Shown here one piece after another: positions 51,488 through 60,080 of a DNA stretch of 64,000 bases. The stretch lies in contig OZ257255.1 in assembly GCA_965279655.1 (NCBI GenBank), positions 3,038,001-3,102,000 on the forward strand, read 5' to 3'. Position numbers and translations under genes: made by a program. The notes under the pieces are model-generated. The model was not told where the DNA came from. It made no database searches and saw nothing but the letters and a program-made list of their open reading frames with translations. This DNA comes from SCTM01 sp965279655. GTDB lineage: Bacteria; Pseudomonadota; Alphaproteobacteria; Rhodospirillales; Rhodospirillaceae. Each line of letters begins with the position of its first letter. The first letter of the stretch is position 1.

Positions 51488-52174
51488 GTGCGAGTAACAC
51501 CGTCACTGACCGTTACACTTTTTTCCGCGTTGCTGGCGCTGAGCGTGCCCGCGCAGGCCCAAAACGCAGGGCCGACGACAACCGACGATCCCGTGATGGC
51601 CGCGCTTGGCGATGCCGCGCAGAAGGCGGCGGTCGCGCGGCAGAAAGACTTATTGTCCGATCCGGCTTCGCCCGTGATCGGCAATCCCAACGGCAACGTC
51701 ACCATCGTCGAGTTCACCGACTATCAGTGCTCATACTGCAAGGCCGCGGAGCCGCGACTGCAAGCTTTGCTTAAGGAAGACCCGAACGTGCGGCTGGTGG
51801 TGAAGGAATTCCCGATCTTGACGAAGGAGTCGGTCACCGCGTCCCGCGCGGCGCTGGCGTCCGTGAAGCAGGGCAAGTACACGGCCTTCCATCAGGCAAT
51901 GATGGGACACAAGGGTCAGCTCACGGTCGAGGCCGTGTTCGAGTACGCCAAGAAGGTCGGGCTGAATGTGGATCAGCTCAAGAAGGACATGAACGCGCCG
52001 GAAATCGGCGACCAGATCATCGAGAACCTGAAGCTCGCGCGCGCGATGAAGATTTCCGTCGTGCCGGGACTGGTCGTGGACACCAAGATTCTCTCCGGCG
52101 TCTCCAACAAGACCTCGACCGCCGCCATCGACTTCAAGCAGGAAGTCGCGTTGGCGCGCGCGGTGAAGAAGTGA
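51488..52174 (+). CDS. DsbA-family thioredoxin-fold protein, exported
   Basis: 228 residues from a GTG at 51488, selected because GGGGAGGA lies about ten bases upstream and a signal peptide (VTLFSALLALSVPAQA) follows. After a linker comes the thioredoxin fold with VEFTDYQCSYCKAAEPRL (CxxC) and the cis-Pro loop SVVPGLVVD. Acts in periplasmic disulphide formation or reduction. The protein resembles Com1/BdbD-type DsbA relatives. No dsbB-like gene nearby. Confidence 0.88.
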   Translation: MRVTPSLTVTLFSALLALSVPAQAQNAGPTTTDDPVMAALGDAAQKAAVARQKDLLSDPASPVIGNPNGNVTIVEFTDYQCSYCKAAEPRLQALLKEDPNVRLVVKEFPILTKESVTASRAALASVKQGKYTAFHQAMMGHKGQLTVEAVFEYAKKVGLNVDQLKKDMNAPEIGDQIIENLKLARAMKISVVPGLVVDTKILSGVSNKTSTAAIDFKQEVALARAVKK

Positions 52175-52185
52175 CGAACGCAGTT

Positions 52186-52307
52186 CGTCATCCCGGACGA
52201 GCGAAGCGAGATCCGGGATCCAGGGTAACAAGCGCCGGATGATGTAACCCTGGATCCCGCATCGCGGCGATCCAAGCTTCGCATGGCTCGCCTTGTGCGG
52301 GATGACG
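52186..52307. repeat. Palindromic intergenic repeat, copy 2
   Basis: CGTCATCCCG (52186-52195) is matched by CGGGATGACG (52298-52307). Inside, GGGATCCAGGGTAACA (52215-52230) pairs with TGTAACCCTGGATCCC (52243-52258) at 15 of 16 positions, and GAGCGAAGCGAG sits between. The whole can fold into a long branched hairpin. Same block order as the diverged copy at 18501-18630. It fills the gap between the DsbA-like gene and the convergent tannase gene. Confidence 0.8.
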
Positions 52308-52315
52308 GGCGGAGT

Positions 52316-53908
52316 TTATTTTGCCTGTTCCCACGTCGCAGCGTCGTTGACGTCGCCTTGGCCGGTCCAGCGGGCAGCAGTGGGATAGGGATAGACCGGC
52401 CGCGTGCGGTCGATGCGCGCGGGGTCCACCGGATAGCGCAGGCGCGGCAGGCCGAGGTAGGCCTGCTGTTCCTTCAGGTGGCCGACGATCATCTTGTCGG
52501 GCGCCTGGCCCTTCTCCACCCAGTTCTCCAGCGCCGTGATCCAATCGATGGCGTCGCCGCCGGGGCCGCGGCGGCAGTGCGCCATGCCGGGGATCATGAA
52601 CATGCGGAAGAAATCCATCGTCTTGTCAGGCCCGCCCATCGTGCGCGTGGCGGTCTCGTAGTAGTCGACGGTGGCTTCCGGCGGAATCTCGTTGTCGTCC
52701 CAGCCGTGATAGAGGATCAGCTTCGCGCCGTGATCCTTCAGCGCACGCAGGTCCGGGTTGCGCGCATCGAAGAAGGGTTCGAGCATGCCGAGACGCGGCG
52801 GATCGCGGTCATAGTCGAACTCCGCGTACGTCGGGCTCGGCTCGTACCAGAAGGAATAGGCCGACCCGAGCGCGGTGGCGCGGGTGCCGAGTTGGCCGTT
52901 CGCGCCGATGAAGGCCGGGGTCCAGTAGTATTCGGAGCCGCGCGACATGCCCCAGTAAAGCTTCTTGCCCTTGGAGTTCACCGCGCCGGTGTAGATCTTG
53001 CGGATCACATCCGCTTCGGCCTCGGTCACGCAGGCTTCGCCCCGCCCCTTGTCGCCTTGGCCCTTCTTGCAAACAATCGCGCCGGGGTCCCAGGTGCATT
53101 TGCGCGGATCTTGCAGCAGTCCGTCGGTGACGCCATCCAGCGCATCGCATGCGGCGAGCACGGTCTTGTGGATCATCGGCAGCTTCTTGGCGTCCAGGAT
53201 CGGCTTGCCGTCCTTGTCCTTGTTGACGATCGCGCTCCAGCGCAGGAACAGCGGCGTGTCGCCGCTTTGGAAGTAGACCGGCGCACCGGCGATGATGCCG
53301 TCGAAGTCTTCCGGGAAGCGCTGCGCTTCCACCATGCCCTGACGGCCGCCCGTGGAGCACCCTTGGTAGTAGTTCCGCGATGCCGGTTTGCCGTAGAACG
53401 CCTCGATGATCGCCTTGGCCGCCACCACGGTGATGTGGGTCGCGCGATAGCCGAAGTCGATCATGCCGGGGATATTGTTGAAGGTGTAGATGGTGCCGAT
53501 GCCGCGATGGCCCATGTCGGTGACCGCCACCGCATAACCGCGCGCCAGCACCTCTTCCGCGTGCTCGCGGTACAATTGCCCGCACGGACCGCCGCAGCCG
53601 TACATCATGAACTTGCCGTTCCAGGCCTTGGTCGGCATGCGCACCTGGAAGCCGACGGCGGGCGGCAGGTAACCATCCACCTGGCACACTTCCGGTAGGT
53701 CGCGCTCCGCCGGCGCGATGATGGCGGCGGTGATGGCGGTGGGTGCGTCGGGCAATTCGGCGAAGGTCTTGGCGAAATTCCGCGGCGCGCCCACGGTCTG
53801 CGGCGCACCGAAGGCGAGTTGCTCGCACGCGGCCTTCAGGTTGGATTGCGCGGACGCGGACGTCGCGAACGCGATGACGAGAACAAGGCCTGCGAGAATG
53901 GATTTCAT
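52316..53908 (-). CDS. Tannase/feruloyl esterase family protein, exported
   Basis: 530 residues with signal peptide (ending ASAQS). Catalytic nucleophile in YYQGCSTGGRQG (Ser185), the lid and Ca-region Cys pairs (CGGPCG, CTWDPGAIVC) and a late LYHGWDDNEIPP with the Asp and His side. The fold is that of feruloyl esterases and tannases that hydrolyse aromatic esters from plant material, in the periplasm or outside. No neighbouring aromatic pathway except the Rieske oxygenase at 58937, which is not close. Confidence 0.9.
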   Translation of the reverse strand: MKSILAGLVLVIAFATSASAQSNLKAACEQLAFGAPQTVGAPRNFAKTFAELPDAPTAITAAIIAPAERDLPEVCQVDGYLPPAVGFQVRMPTKAWNGKFMMYGCGGPCGQLYREHAEEVLARGYAVAVTDMGHRGIGTIYTFNNIPGMIDFGYRATHITVVAAKAIIEAFYGKPASRNYYQGCSTGGRQGMVEAQRFPEDFDGIIAGAPVYFQSGDTPLFLRWSAIVNKDKDGKPILDAKKLPMIHKTVLAACDALDGVTDGLLQDPRKCTWDPGAIVCKKGQGDKGRGEACVTEAEADVIRKIYTGAVNSKGKKLYWGMSRGSEYYWTPAFIGANGQLGTRATALGSAYSFWYEPSPTYAEFDYDRDPPRLGMLEPFFDARNPDLRALKDHGAKLILYHGWDDNEIPPEATVDYYETATRTMGGPDKTMDFFRMFMIPGMAHCRRGPGGDAIDWITALENWVEKGQAPDKMIVGHLKEQQAYLGLPRLRYPVDPARIDRTRPVYPYPTAARWTGQGDVNDAATWEQAK

Positions 53909-54008
53909 GACGTGCCCCCCGAGCCCGAACCCTAGCCGAGGCCGCCAACGCGCGCCAATGGGGCGCGGACCTTCTCCATGATGCTGGAAGGGCGGGACTG
54001 GGAAAGAG

Positions 54009-54419
54009 CTAGCGCGCGAGTTCGCTGCCGAGGCCGGATGCAGGCGCGCCGCCCGTGCGCGCGGGCTCCGTCAGCTCCTCGATTGCCGCCGCCAGGAGGT
54101 CCGGATCCACGGGCTTTTGGAGCGTGCGGGTCTGGACATATTCGCGCTCCAGCCCCCGGGAGCCGTAGCCGGTCACGAACACCAGCGGGATACCGCGCGC
54201 GCGCAGCGCGTCGGCCACGGGGAAGGAACGTTCGCCGTCGAGATTGACGTCGAGGATCGCGAAATCCGCATCGATGGTCTGCACGGCCGCCAGCGCTTCC
54301 GCCACGCGGAGCGCCGTGCCGGCGACCGTATGACCGAGATCGGCAATCATGTCCTCAAGCATCATCAGGAGAATCACTTCATCCTCAACGAGGAAGATGC
54401 GCAGCGGTCGACGGTTCAT
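54009..54419 (-). CDS. Single-domain response regulator, FATGUY type
   Basis: 136 residues: a receiver domain alone. Acidic pocket VEDE at the start, phospho-acceptor in FAILDVNLDGE (about residue 57), PLVFVTGYG in place of the usual Thr/Lys region (the FATGUY signature) and LQKPVDPDLL with the conserved Lys. FATGUY receivers such as SdrG shuttle phosphate to or from PhyR in the alphaproteobacterial general stress response. It lies ten bases after the HWE kinase gene and is probably expressed with it. Confidence 0.88.
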   Translation of the reverse strand: MNRRPLRIFLVEDEVILLMMLEDMIADLGHTVAGTALRVAEALAAVQTIDADFAILDVNLDGERSFPVADALRARGIPLVFVTGYGSRGLEREYVQTRTLQKPVDPDLLAAAIEELTEPARTGGAPASGLGSELAR

Positions 54420-54429
54420 GGGTGTCCTC

Positions 54430-56244
54430 TCAATTCACCAGCGGCGCATCGACGGTACAGATCACGCCTTCCGGCGCGTAATCGACTTCCACCGTGCCGC
54501 CGAGTTGCATCGCCAGCCCTTGCTCGATCAGCCGCGAGCCGAAGCCTCTGCGTGTCGGCTTGACCACCATCGGCCCACCGTGTTCGCGCCAGACCATGTG
54601 AAGCCGTGCCTTGGGCGGCGGCGCAACATCCCAATGCACGTCCACGCCGCCAAGCTCCGACGTGAGGGCCCCATACTTCAGGGCGTTTGTGGCAAGTTCA
54701 TGGAGGGCGATGGCAATGGCGAGCGCCATCTTCGGCGGCACTTTCAACTCCGGTCCGCTGACGACGAACCGCCGTTCCCGCGCGATGGCGTGGGGGTTGA
54801 TGGCGCGGGTGACAATCTCGCGCAGGTAGCCGCCTTCCCAATTCTCGGTGGTGAGCGTGTCGTGGGCACGCGCCAGCACCATCAGGCGGCCCATGAAGAC
54901 CTCGCGCGCTTCGAGCAGAGAGCTCGCGTTGCGGAAGGATTGCGCGGCGATGGCCTGCACCATCGCCAGAGAATTCTTCACGCGATGGTTCAACTCGTTG
55001 ACCATCAGGAGCATGTGCTCTTCGGAGCGCTTGCGGTCGTGGATGTCCTCGGTCGCGCCGTACCATAGCAGTATCGAACCATTCTCGCGGCGGCGCGGCC
55101 GGGCGTGGGAGCGGAACCAGCGGTAGGTCCCGTCGGCCAACCTGGTGCGGTGTTCGATGTCCAGCGGCGTGCCCTGCGCGAAGGCGCGTCGGTACGCCGC
55201 GCTGACCCCGGCGCGGTCGTCCGGATGCAGCAATTGCAGCCAGCCGTCCATGGCGTCCGTACGTGTGAGACCTGTGAGTTCCAGCCACCGCTCATGGACG
55301 TGATGCATCCGCCCGTCGGGGTTGGCGGTCCAAGGAATCTGCGGATTGAGTTCGACGGTATGGCGATGATGTTCCTCGCTCTCGCGCAGGGCCGCGTCGG
55401 CGGCGCGGCGGGCCGTGACGTCGAGGGAAACGCCGGCGATCGTCACCGCGCGCCCTTCGGTATCGAGCAAGGTCCGGCCGCGCGCCTCGATCCAACGTAT
55501 CGAACCATCGGGCCGGCGAATGCGATAGTCGATCTCGAAGTCGCCGCCTTCGCGCAACGACTTCTTGATCGACGCCTTGTGCCGCGCGAGGTCCTCGGGG
55601 AAGACGGCCGATTCCCAGAGCGCGGCGGTGAACGGCGCGTTTGGCGCGAGGCCGAATTGGGCCCGACATTCGATCGATGCGATTACTTCCCGCGTCGCCA
55701 ACGTGTACTCCCACGAGCCAAGCCGTCCGGCCGCCAAGGCAAGACGCAGCCGCGCCTCGCTTTCGGCAAGGGCCGCGGCACCGGCCTCGCGCAGGGCAAT
55801 CTGATCGCGGATCTGCAGTTGCCGGATGCGCGCCCGCAGCGCGCTGCGCACGGCGCTGAGAAGCGTCATGTCGTTGAACGGCCGTTCAAGGAACACCACG
55901 TTGCCCAGCAGCAACGGCAGTTGGAGCCGCGCGTGGGAGCGGGTTCCGTTGGTGCCTTGATGGGTAAGCACGATGAACGGCAGGTCCGACCACGTGGGCT
56001 GTTGGGCGGCCAGGGATGAGAGTTCCGCGAGATCCGCGCCCGGAAGCGCCTCTTCGGCGATGAGGACCGCGCCGAGGTGCGACAGATCCGCCGCGCAATC
56101 CTCGCTGATCAGTTCGACATCCAGGCAGGCGCGGCACGCAATGCCGTCGGCGGCGAGAAGTTGTTCGGCGGCGACGGCCTCGGCCCGCGTGGCGGCGACC
56201 ACCAGCACTGGACCCGGACTGCGCTGGAGCACGCTATCTGGCAC
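54430..56244 (-). CDS. HWE-family sensor histidine kinase with degenerate receiver and two PAS domains
   Basis: About 604 residues. The N-terminal 125 residues look like a receiver that lost its Asp (LGAVLIAEEAL where LD is expected, but ERPF near the end). Two PAS domains follow (about 160-280 and 290-410), then the HWE kinase: NELNHRVKNSLAMVQAIAAQSF (His near 418), HELATNALKYGALT and WREHGGP with the W-x-E signature. Start is uncertain: GTG at 56244 has GGAG five bases upstream and suits the promoter at 56316-56340; ATG at 56304 would nearly coincide with the transcript start. HWE kinases feed PhyR in stress signalling. Confidence 0.85.
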   Translation of the reverse strand: MPDSVLQRSPGPVLVVAATRAEAVAAEQLLAADGIACRACLDVELISEDCAADLSHLGAVLIAEEALPGADLAELSSLAAQQPTWSDLPFIVLTHQGTNGTRSHARLQLPLLLGNVVFLERPFNDMTLLSAVRSALRARIRQLQIRDQIALREAGAAALAESEARLRLALAAGRLGSWEYTLATREVIASIECRAQFGLAPNAPFTAALWESAVFPEDLARHKASIKKSLREGGDFEIDYRIRRPDGSIRWIEARGRTLLDTEGRAVTIAGVSLDVTARRAADAALRESEEHHRHTVELNPQIPWTANPDGRMHHVHERWLELTGLTRTDAMDGWLQLLHPDDRAGVSAAYRRAFAQGTPLDIEHRTRLADGTYRWFRSHARPRRRENGSILLWYGATEDIHDRKRSEEHMLLMVNELNHRVKNSLAMVQAIAAQSFRNASSLLEAREVFMGRLMVLARAHDTLTTENWEGGYLREIVTRAINPHAIARERRFVVSGPELKVPPKMALAIAIALHELATNALKYGALTSELGGVDVHWDVAPPPKARLHMVWREHGGPMVVKPTRRGFGSRLIEQGLAMQLGGTVEVDYAPEGVICTVDAPLVN

Positions 56245-56315
56245 ATCGGCTCCGAGGGTTGAGAATAGGCGCGCACGCGCTTTGCCTGAGGGGCACAGAC
56301 CCATGGCGGCGAAAC

Positions 56316-56340
56316 AACGCGAGCGGAAAGGGAAAGTTCC
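56316..56340 (-). promoter_or_regulatory. Sigma-EcfG-type promoter (GGAAC-N16-CGTT)
   Basis: On the minus strand GGAAC (56336-56340), 16 bases, CGTT (56316-56319). It is an exact match to the alphaproteobacterial general stress sigma consensus. It points to the HWE kinase-receiver operon, with an expected transcript start near 56308 and a leader of about 65 bases to the GTG at 56244. It lies downstream of the infA terminator. Confidence 0.75.
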
Positions 56341-56377
56341 GCGGGGAACACCCGTAAGCGGCGAAAGCCCCAAATGA

Positions 56378-56411
56378 AACGAGCGGAGCACCGAATGGTG
56401 CTCCGCTCGTT
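56378..56411 (-). terminator. Rho-independent terminator after infA
   Basis: On the minus strand AACGAGCGGAGCACC, loop ATTC, GGTGCTCCGCTCGTT (arms of 15 bases, perfect), then TCATTT. It ends the cspA-infA transcript just before the promoter of the HWE kinase gene. Confidence 0.85.
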
Positions 56412-56427
56412 GCGGAAAGACTGCTGC

Positions 56428-56706
56428 TTAGCGGCGGCGGGGCGGCGGGCGGCGTTGCGGCCCTTGGCCCGACGGGTTCGCCGCGGGATCCTTGTGGCGG
56501 AACGTGAGACGTCCCTTGTCCAGATCGTATGGCGACACTTCGACGGTGACGCGGTCTCCCACCAAGGTGCGGATGCGGTTCTTCTTCATCCGGCCCGCGG
56601 TGTAGGCGATCAACTCATGATCGTTACTGAGCTTAACCCTGTAGCGGCCTTCAGGCAGGACGTCGGTGACGACGCCCTCGAACTCCATCAACTCTTCTTT
56701 CGCCAT
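56428..56706 (-). CDS. infA: Translation initiation factor IF-1
   Basis: 92 residues: the OB-fold of IF-1 (EGVVTDVLPEGRYRVKL, YTAGRMKKNRIRTLVGDRVTVEVSPYDLDKGRLTFRHK) with a Gly/Pro/Arg-rich tail of about 18 residues not present in the 72-residue E. coli protein. It binds the ribosomal A site during initiation and also has RNA-chaperone activity. Follows cspA by six bases. The tail pattern is common in alphaproteobacteria. Confidence 0.95.
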   Translation of the reverse strand: MAKEELMEFEGVVTDVLPEGRYRVKLSNDHELIAYTAGRMKKNRIRTLVGDRVTVEVSPYDLDKGRLTFRHKDPAANPSGQGPQRRPPPRRR

Positions 56707-56712
56707 CGGATC

Positions 56713-56916
56713 TTAAATGGCCTTGAGATTGCCAGCGGCAGTCTTGCCGCGTTCGGAGACGAGGTCGAAGCTGACCTTCTGGCCTTCATTGAGGGTGGTC
56801 AATCCGGCTTTCTGAACGGCGGAGATGTGCACGAACACATCCTTGGAGCCGTCTTGCGGCTGGATGAAACCAAAGCCCTTCTGAGTGTTGAACCATTTTA
56901 CGGTGCCGGCAGGCAT
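56713..56916 (-). CDS. Cold-shock protein, CspA family
   Basis: 67 residues from ATG at 56916 (AGGAAG upstream). TVKWFNTQKGFGFIQPQDGSKDVFVHISAV contains RNP1 (KGFGFI) and RNP2 (VFVHI). A single-strand nucleic acid chaperone. Operon with infA, giving a translation-support pair. A long upstream gap of more than 240 bases may hold a leader, but no thermosensor was recognised. Confidence 0.93.
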   Translation of the reverse strand: MPAGTVKWFNTQKGFGFIQPQDGSKDVFVHISAVQKAGLTTLNEGQKVSFDLVSERGKTAAGNLKAI

Positions 56917-57160
56917 GGGCGCTTCCTGAGAAAGTTGGTTTTCGCCGGCTAGCGGGTCCAACGGATCTCGGTCGCAAATGCATGCGAAAAAGAGCCACGG
57001 GCCCTCGCCGGCTTGCCGCTTTAACTATGCGTATTCGCGATTTTTCGCAATGGGCGGCTATCAAACGACGGAAATTGGCCGATTTTCGCGCTGCAGCGTT
57101 ATAGCCCCGGGAGAGCCGGGCGCCAGACCCGGACGGGGCGCCACCGTGATGGAGATCGCT

Positions 57161-57394
57161 ATGACCGAGACGCCCAAGCAGGCACCGCCGCGCCGCGCCA
57201 ACGCGGAGGAAAAGCTGGAAGAACACCGCCGCCGCGACGAAGCCTATTTCGCCGAGATGCAGCACCTCCGGGCGGCCAACGAGGCCAAGACCGCGCGCTT
57301 GCGCGCCCAGCGGCTTGCCAAGGAAGAAGCCGAGCGGGTGACCCGCATGAATGCGCCCCCGCCCCCGCCCAAGGGCCGCTCGCCGCGCAGCTAA
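57161..57394 (+). CDS. Small charged helical protein
   Basis: 77 residues from ATG at 57161, with GGAG six bases upstream; an ATG four codons before is an alternative. Mostly one predicted helix or coiled coil rich in Arg, Glu and Ala (RRANAEEKLEEHRRRDEAYF, NEAKTARLRAQRLAKEEAER), then a Pro run. No family recognised. Divergent from cspA. Confidence 0.6.
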   Translation: MTETPKQAPPRRANAEEKLEEHRRRDEAYFAEMQHLRAANEAKTARLRAQRLAKEEAERVTRMNAPPPPPKGRSPRS

Positions 57395-57524
57395 CCGTGA
57401 CGGCCTGAGTCCTCCAGGCGGCGAAAGGCCTGTAACATCATAGGAATAATACAATTCCCATTGCCTGCCGGCGGTGGATGGCGCGAGAGTCCCGACCGGA
57501 GCTGATAGCGCGGGCGGGGGCTTG

Positions 57525-58922
57525 ATGATCGGCAGCGTCGTGATCGCCTTGGTCGTTTGGGTTGGCGCCTGGGCCGGCGCATGGCAAGCAACCCCAGCCG
57601 CCGCGCAGACCATCCCCGCCGCACCCCCGGCCGGTCCTGCCCGCTACGTTCTCCTGCAGGCCGGCACCCTCCTCGCCGTGCCGGGTCAACCGGCCCAGCG
57701 CGAGATGACGGTGGTTGTGAAGAACGACCGTATCGAGCGAATCGCCCCGGGCTATATCGACGATGTGCCCCACGGAGCCGCCGATACGGTGCGCGTGGTC
57801 GACCTGAAAAGCCGCTTCGTACTTCCGGGCCTGATGGACGCGCACGTCCATCTGCACATGCAATCCGGCGACGGCACGCGCGGACAATCCGCGCGGCGCG
57901 GGCGGGCCGCCCCCCTGCTGTCGGACCGCGCCGTGAACGCCGTGGTCTACGGACGCCGCACGCTGGCCGCGGGGTTCACCACGGTGCGCGACCTCGGTTC
58001 GGACGAAGAGAGCATCTTCGCCGTGCGCGACCTTTTTTCGAGTGGACGCGTGATCGGCCCGCGCATCCTCGTTTCCGGCAGCCCGATCTCCGCCACCGGC
58101 GGACACGGCGACGACACGAGCGTGGACGGCGACCTCAACAACAAGCGCCTGATGAACGGCGTGTGCGACGGCCCGGCGTCGTGCATGACGGCCGTGCGCA
58201 TGCAGCACAAGCTGGGGGCAAACGTCATCAAGGCGACGGCAACCGGCGGCTTCAGCGGCGAGCAAAGCTTCGAGAGCCAGTTCACGCTGGAGGAACTCAC
58301 CGCGATCGTAACCGCCGCGCATCAACTCGACATGCGGGTGGCCGTCCATGCCTATACGCCCAAGGCGATCGCCGAGGTGGTGAAGTCCGGCGCGAACTCG
58401 ATTGAACACGGATTCTTCGTCGACGACGCGACGCTCAAAGAGATGAAGAAGAAGGGCGTGTTCCTGGTGCCGACCCTGTCGGCCGCCTTCCCGCCCCCGT
58501 TCCTGGGCGTGCGCAATCCGCCATCGCTCAAGATGCGCGACGATGCGAAGGCCTTCGAGCGCGCCTATGCCATGGGCGTGAAGATCGCGTTCGGGACCGA
58601 TGCGGGCACCTTCAATCACGGGGAGAACGCCAAGGAGTTCGACCTGATGGTCGGCTACGGCATGAAGCCGATGGATGCGATTGCGGCGGCCACCATGGGA
58701 ACGGCGGACTTGTTCGGGTTATCCGAACACGTCGGCACGCTGGAGTCCGGGAAAGTCGCCGACGTGATTGCCGTGACCGGCAATCCGCTGGACAATATCG
58801 CCGCCCTGCACGCCATCGACTTCGTGATGAAGTCCGGCGTCGTCGCCAAGGAGAACGGCGTCATGCACGACGGGATCACCTACTTGCCGTTCGGCTCCGA
58901 CGGGCCGCGGCGGGGACGCTAG
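57525..58922 (+). CDS. Exported metal-dependent amidohydrolase
   Basis: 465 residues from ATG at 57525 with a signal-like leader (VVIALVVWVGAWAGAWQATPAAAQ). Metal ligands: DAHVHLH (His107, His109), GANVIKATATGG (carbamylated Lys site), RVAVHAY, SIEHGFF, FGTDAGT. It belongs to the imidazolonepropionase/prolidase-like branch of the amidohydrolase superfamily, often acting on peptides or cyclic amides. Followed 14 bases later by a Rieske oxygenase gene; a common pathway is possible but unproven. Confidence 0.88.
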   Translation: MIGSVVIALVVWVGAWAGAWQATPAAAQTIPAAPPAGPARYVLLQAGTLLAVPGQPAQREMTVVVKNDRIERIAPGYIDDVPHGAADTVRVVDLKSRFVLPGLMDAHVHLHMQSGDGTRGQSARRGRAAPLLSDRAVNAVVYGRRTLAAGFTTVRDLGSDEESIFAVRDLFSSGRVIGPRILVSGSPISATGGHGDDTSVDGDLNNKRLMNGVCDGPASCMTAVRMQHKLGANVIKATATGGFSGEQSFESQFTLEELTAIVTAAHQLDMRVAVHAYTPKAIAEVVKSGANSIEHGFFVDDATLKEMKKKGVFLVPTLSAAFPPPFLGVRNPPSLKMRDDAKAFERAYAMGVKIAFGTDAGTFNHGENAKEFDLMVGYGMKPMDAIAAATMGTADLFGLSEHVGTLESGKVADVIAVTGNPLDNIAALHAIDFVMKSGVVAKENGVMHDGITYLPFGSDGPRRGR

Positions 58923-58936
58923 GGAGGGACACGCTC

Positions 58937-60076
58937 ATGTTCATCAATTTCTGGTACGTCGCCGGCATGGCGGAGAGCGTGACCTCAACGCCCGTCAAAG
59001 TACGGATGCTGGGACAGAACTTCGTGGTGTTTCGCGACACCGCCGGCAAGGCGCAGTGTTTGTCGAACGTGTGCACCCATCGCGGCGGATCGCTCGCCAA
59101 CGGCAAGGTGATCGGCGACACGGTCGCTTGCCCCTATCACGGCTGGCAGTTCAACGGCGCGGGGCAGTGCGTGAAGATCCCGTCCATCGGCAAGGACGGC
59201 AAGATCCCGCCGCGCACGCGCATCGACGCCTATCCGGTCGAGGAGAAGTACGGGCTGATCTTCGTGTTCCTCGGCGATCTGCCGGAGAGCGAACGGCCGC
59301 CGATTCAGGACATCCCCGAGTACGGCCAGGACGGATGGCGCGCCACGCGCCAGCAGCGCACGCGCAACGTCAACCTTCAGCGCGCCATCGAGAACGGCCT
59401 CGATCCCGCGCACAACGCCTTCGTGCACGACACCCACATCACCGAAACGCAAAGCGACGAGTGGGCGAAGGTCGGCGCGCTGGATATGCGCGAGACGCCT
59501 TGGGGCACCGGCTTCTACAACAAGGTGCTCGCGCCGCCGCTCGCGGAAGGGCGCATGCGCGAGGCTTCCGGCCGCACGGAGGCGGCGATGATCGATGTCG
59601 GCACCGGGCATCACGGCTACAACGCGGTGTGGACCTACATCCATCCGACGCCGAAAGTGTTCATCCGCCAGTATTCCTGGCAGACGCCGGTGGATGAAGG
59701 TGTGACGGCGGGCTATCTCGTCACCATGCGCAACTTCCTGCTGGAGGAGGCACACGACGCGCGCATCATCGAGCGGAACTTCTACGTCTCGAACCAGGAC
59801 GACGCGGTGCTGTCGCAGGTCGAACCGGTGATCACGCCGGAAGACAACACCCATGAGAACTTCACGCCCGCCGATGGGCCGCTCGCGCGCTATCGCGAGC
59901 ACTGCAAAGCGTGGCAGGCCAAGGGCTGGCGCATCGACACGGCGAAAGTGGCGGAAAACGTGGGCCGCGTAGCCTATGCCATCCCCTCGCCGCAGCGGCG
60001 TCAGCACAAGGGCTGGGCGCTGGACGCGATTCCGCTGATGGACGTGGGCCGCGCAGCACAGGCTGCAGCGGAGTAG
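58937..60076 (+). CDS. Rieske non-heme iron oxygenase, alpha subunit
   Basis: 379 residues. Rieske [2Fe-2S] ligands CTHRGG (Cys46, His48) and CPYHGW (Cys65, His68); mononuclear iron site ENGLDPAHNAFVHDTHI with the His-His part. The start NFWYVAGMAES is like vanillate O-demethylase-type oxygenases (VanA group). No reductase or ferredoxin is adjacent, so electrons come from elsewhere. In the same transcript as the amidohydrolase. The 3' end is four bases from the convergent gene. Confidence 0.9.
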   Translation: MFINFWYVAGMAESVTSTPVKVRMLGQNFVVFRDTAGKAQCLSNVCTHRGGSLANGKVIGDTVACPYHGWQFNGAGQCVKIPSIGKDGKIPPRTRIDAYPVEEKYGLIFVFLGDLPESERPPIQDIPEYGQDGWRATRQQRTRNVNLQRAIENGLDPAHNAFVHDTHITETQSDEWAKVGALDMRETPWGTGFYNKVLAPPLAEGRMREASGRTEAAMIDVGTGHHGYNAVWTYIHPTPKVFIRQYSWQTPVDEGVTAGYLVTMRNFLLEEAHDARIIERNFYVSNQDDAVLSQVEPVITPEDNTHENFTPADGPLARYREHCKAWQAKGWRIDTAKVAENVGRVAYAIPSPQRRQHKGWALDAIPLMDVGRAAQAAAE

Positions 60077-60080
60077 GCGC

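Noticed and set aside
57028..57100. GCGTATTCGCG and GGAAATTGGCC blocks upstream of the gene at 57161, resembling the 8048 repeat
   Set aside because: Only short words match and the order and hairpins are missing.
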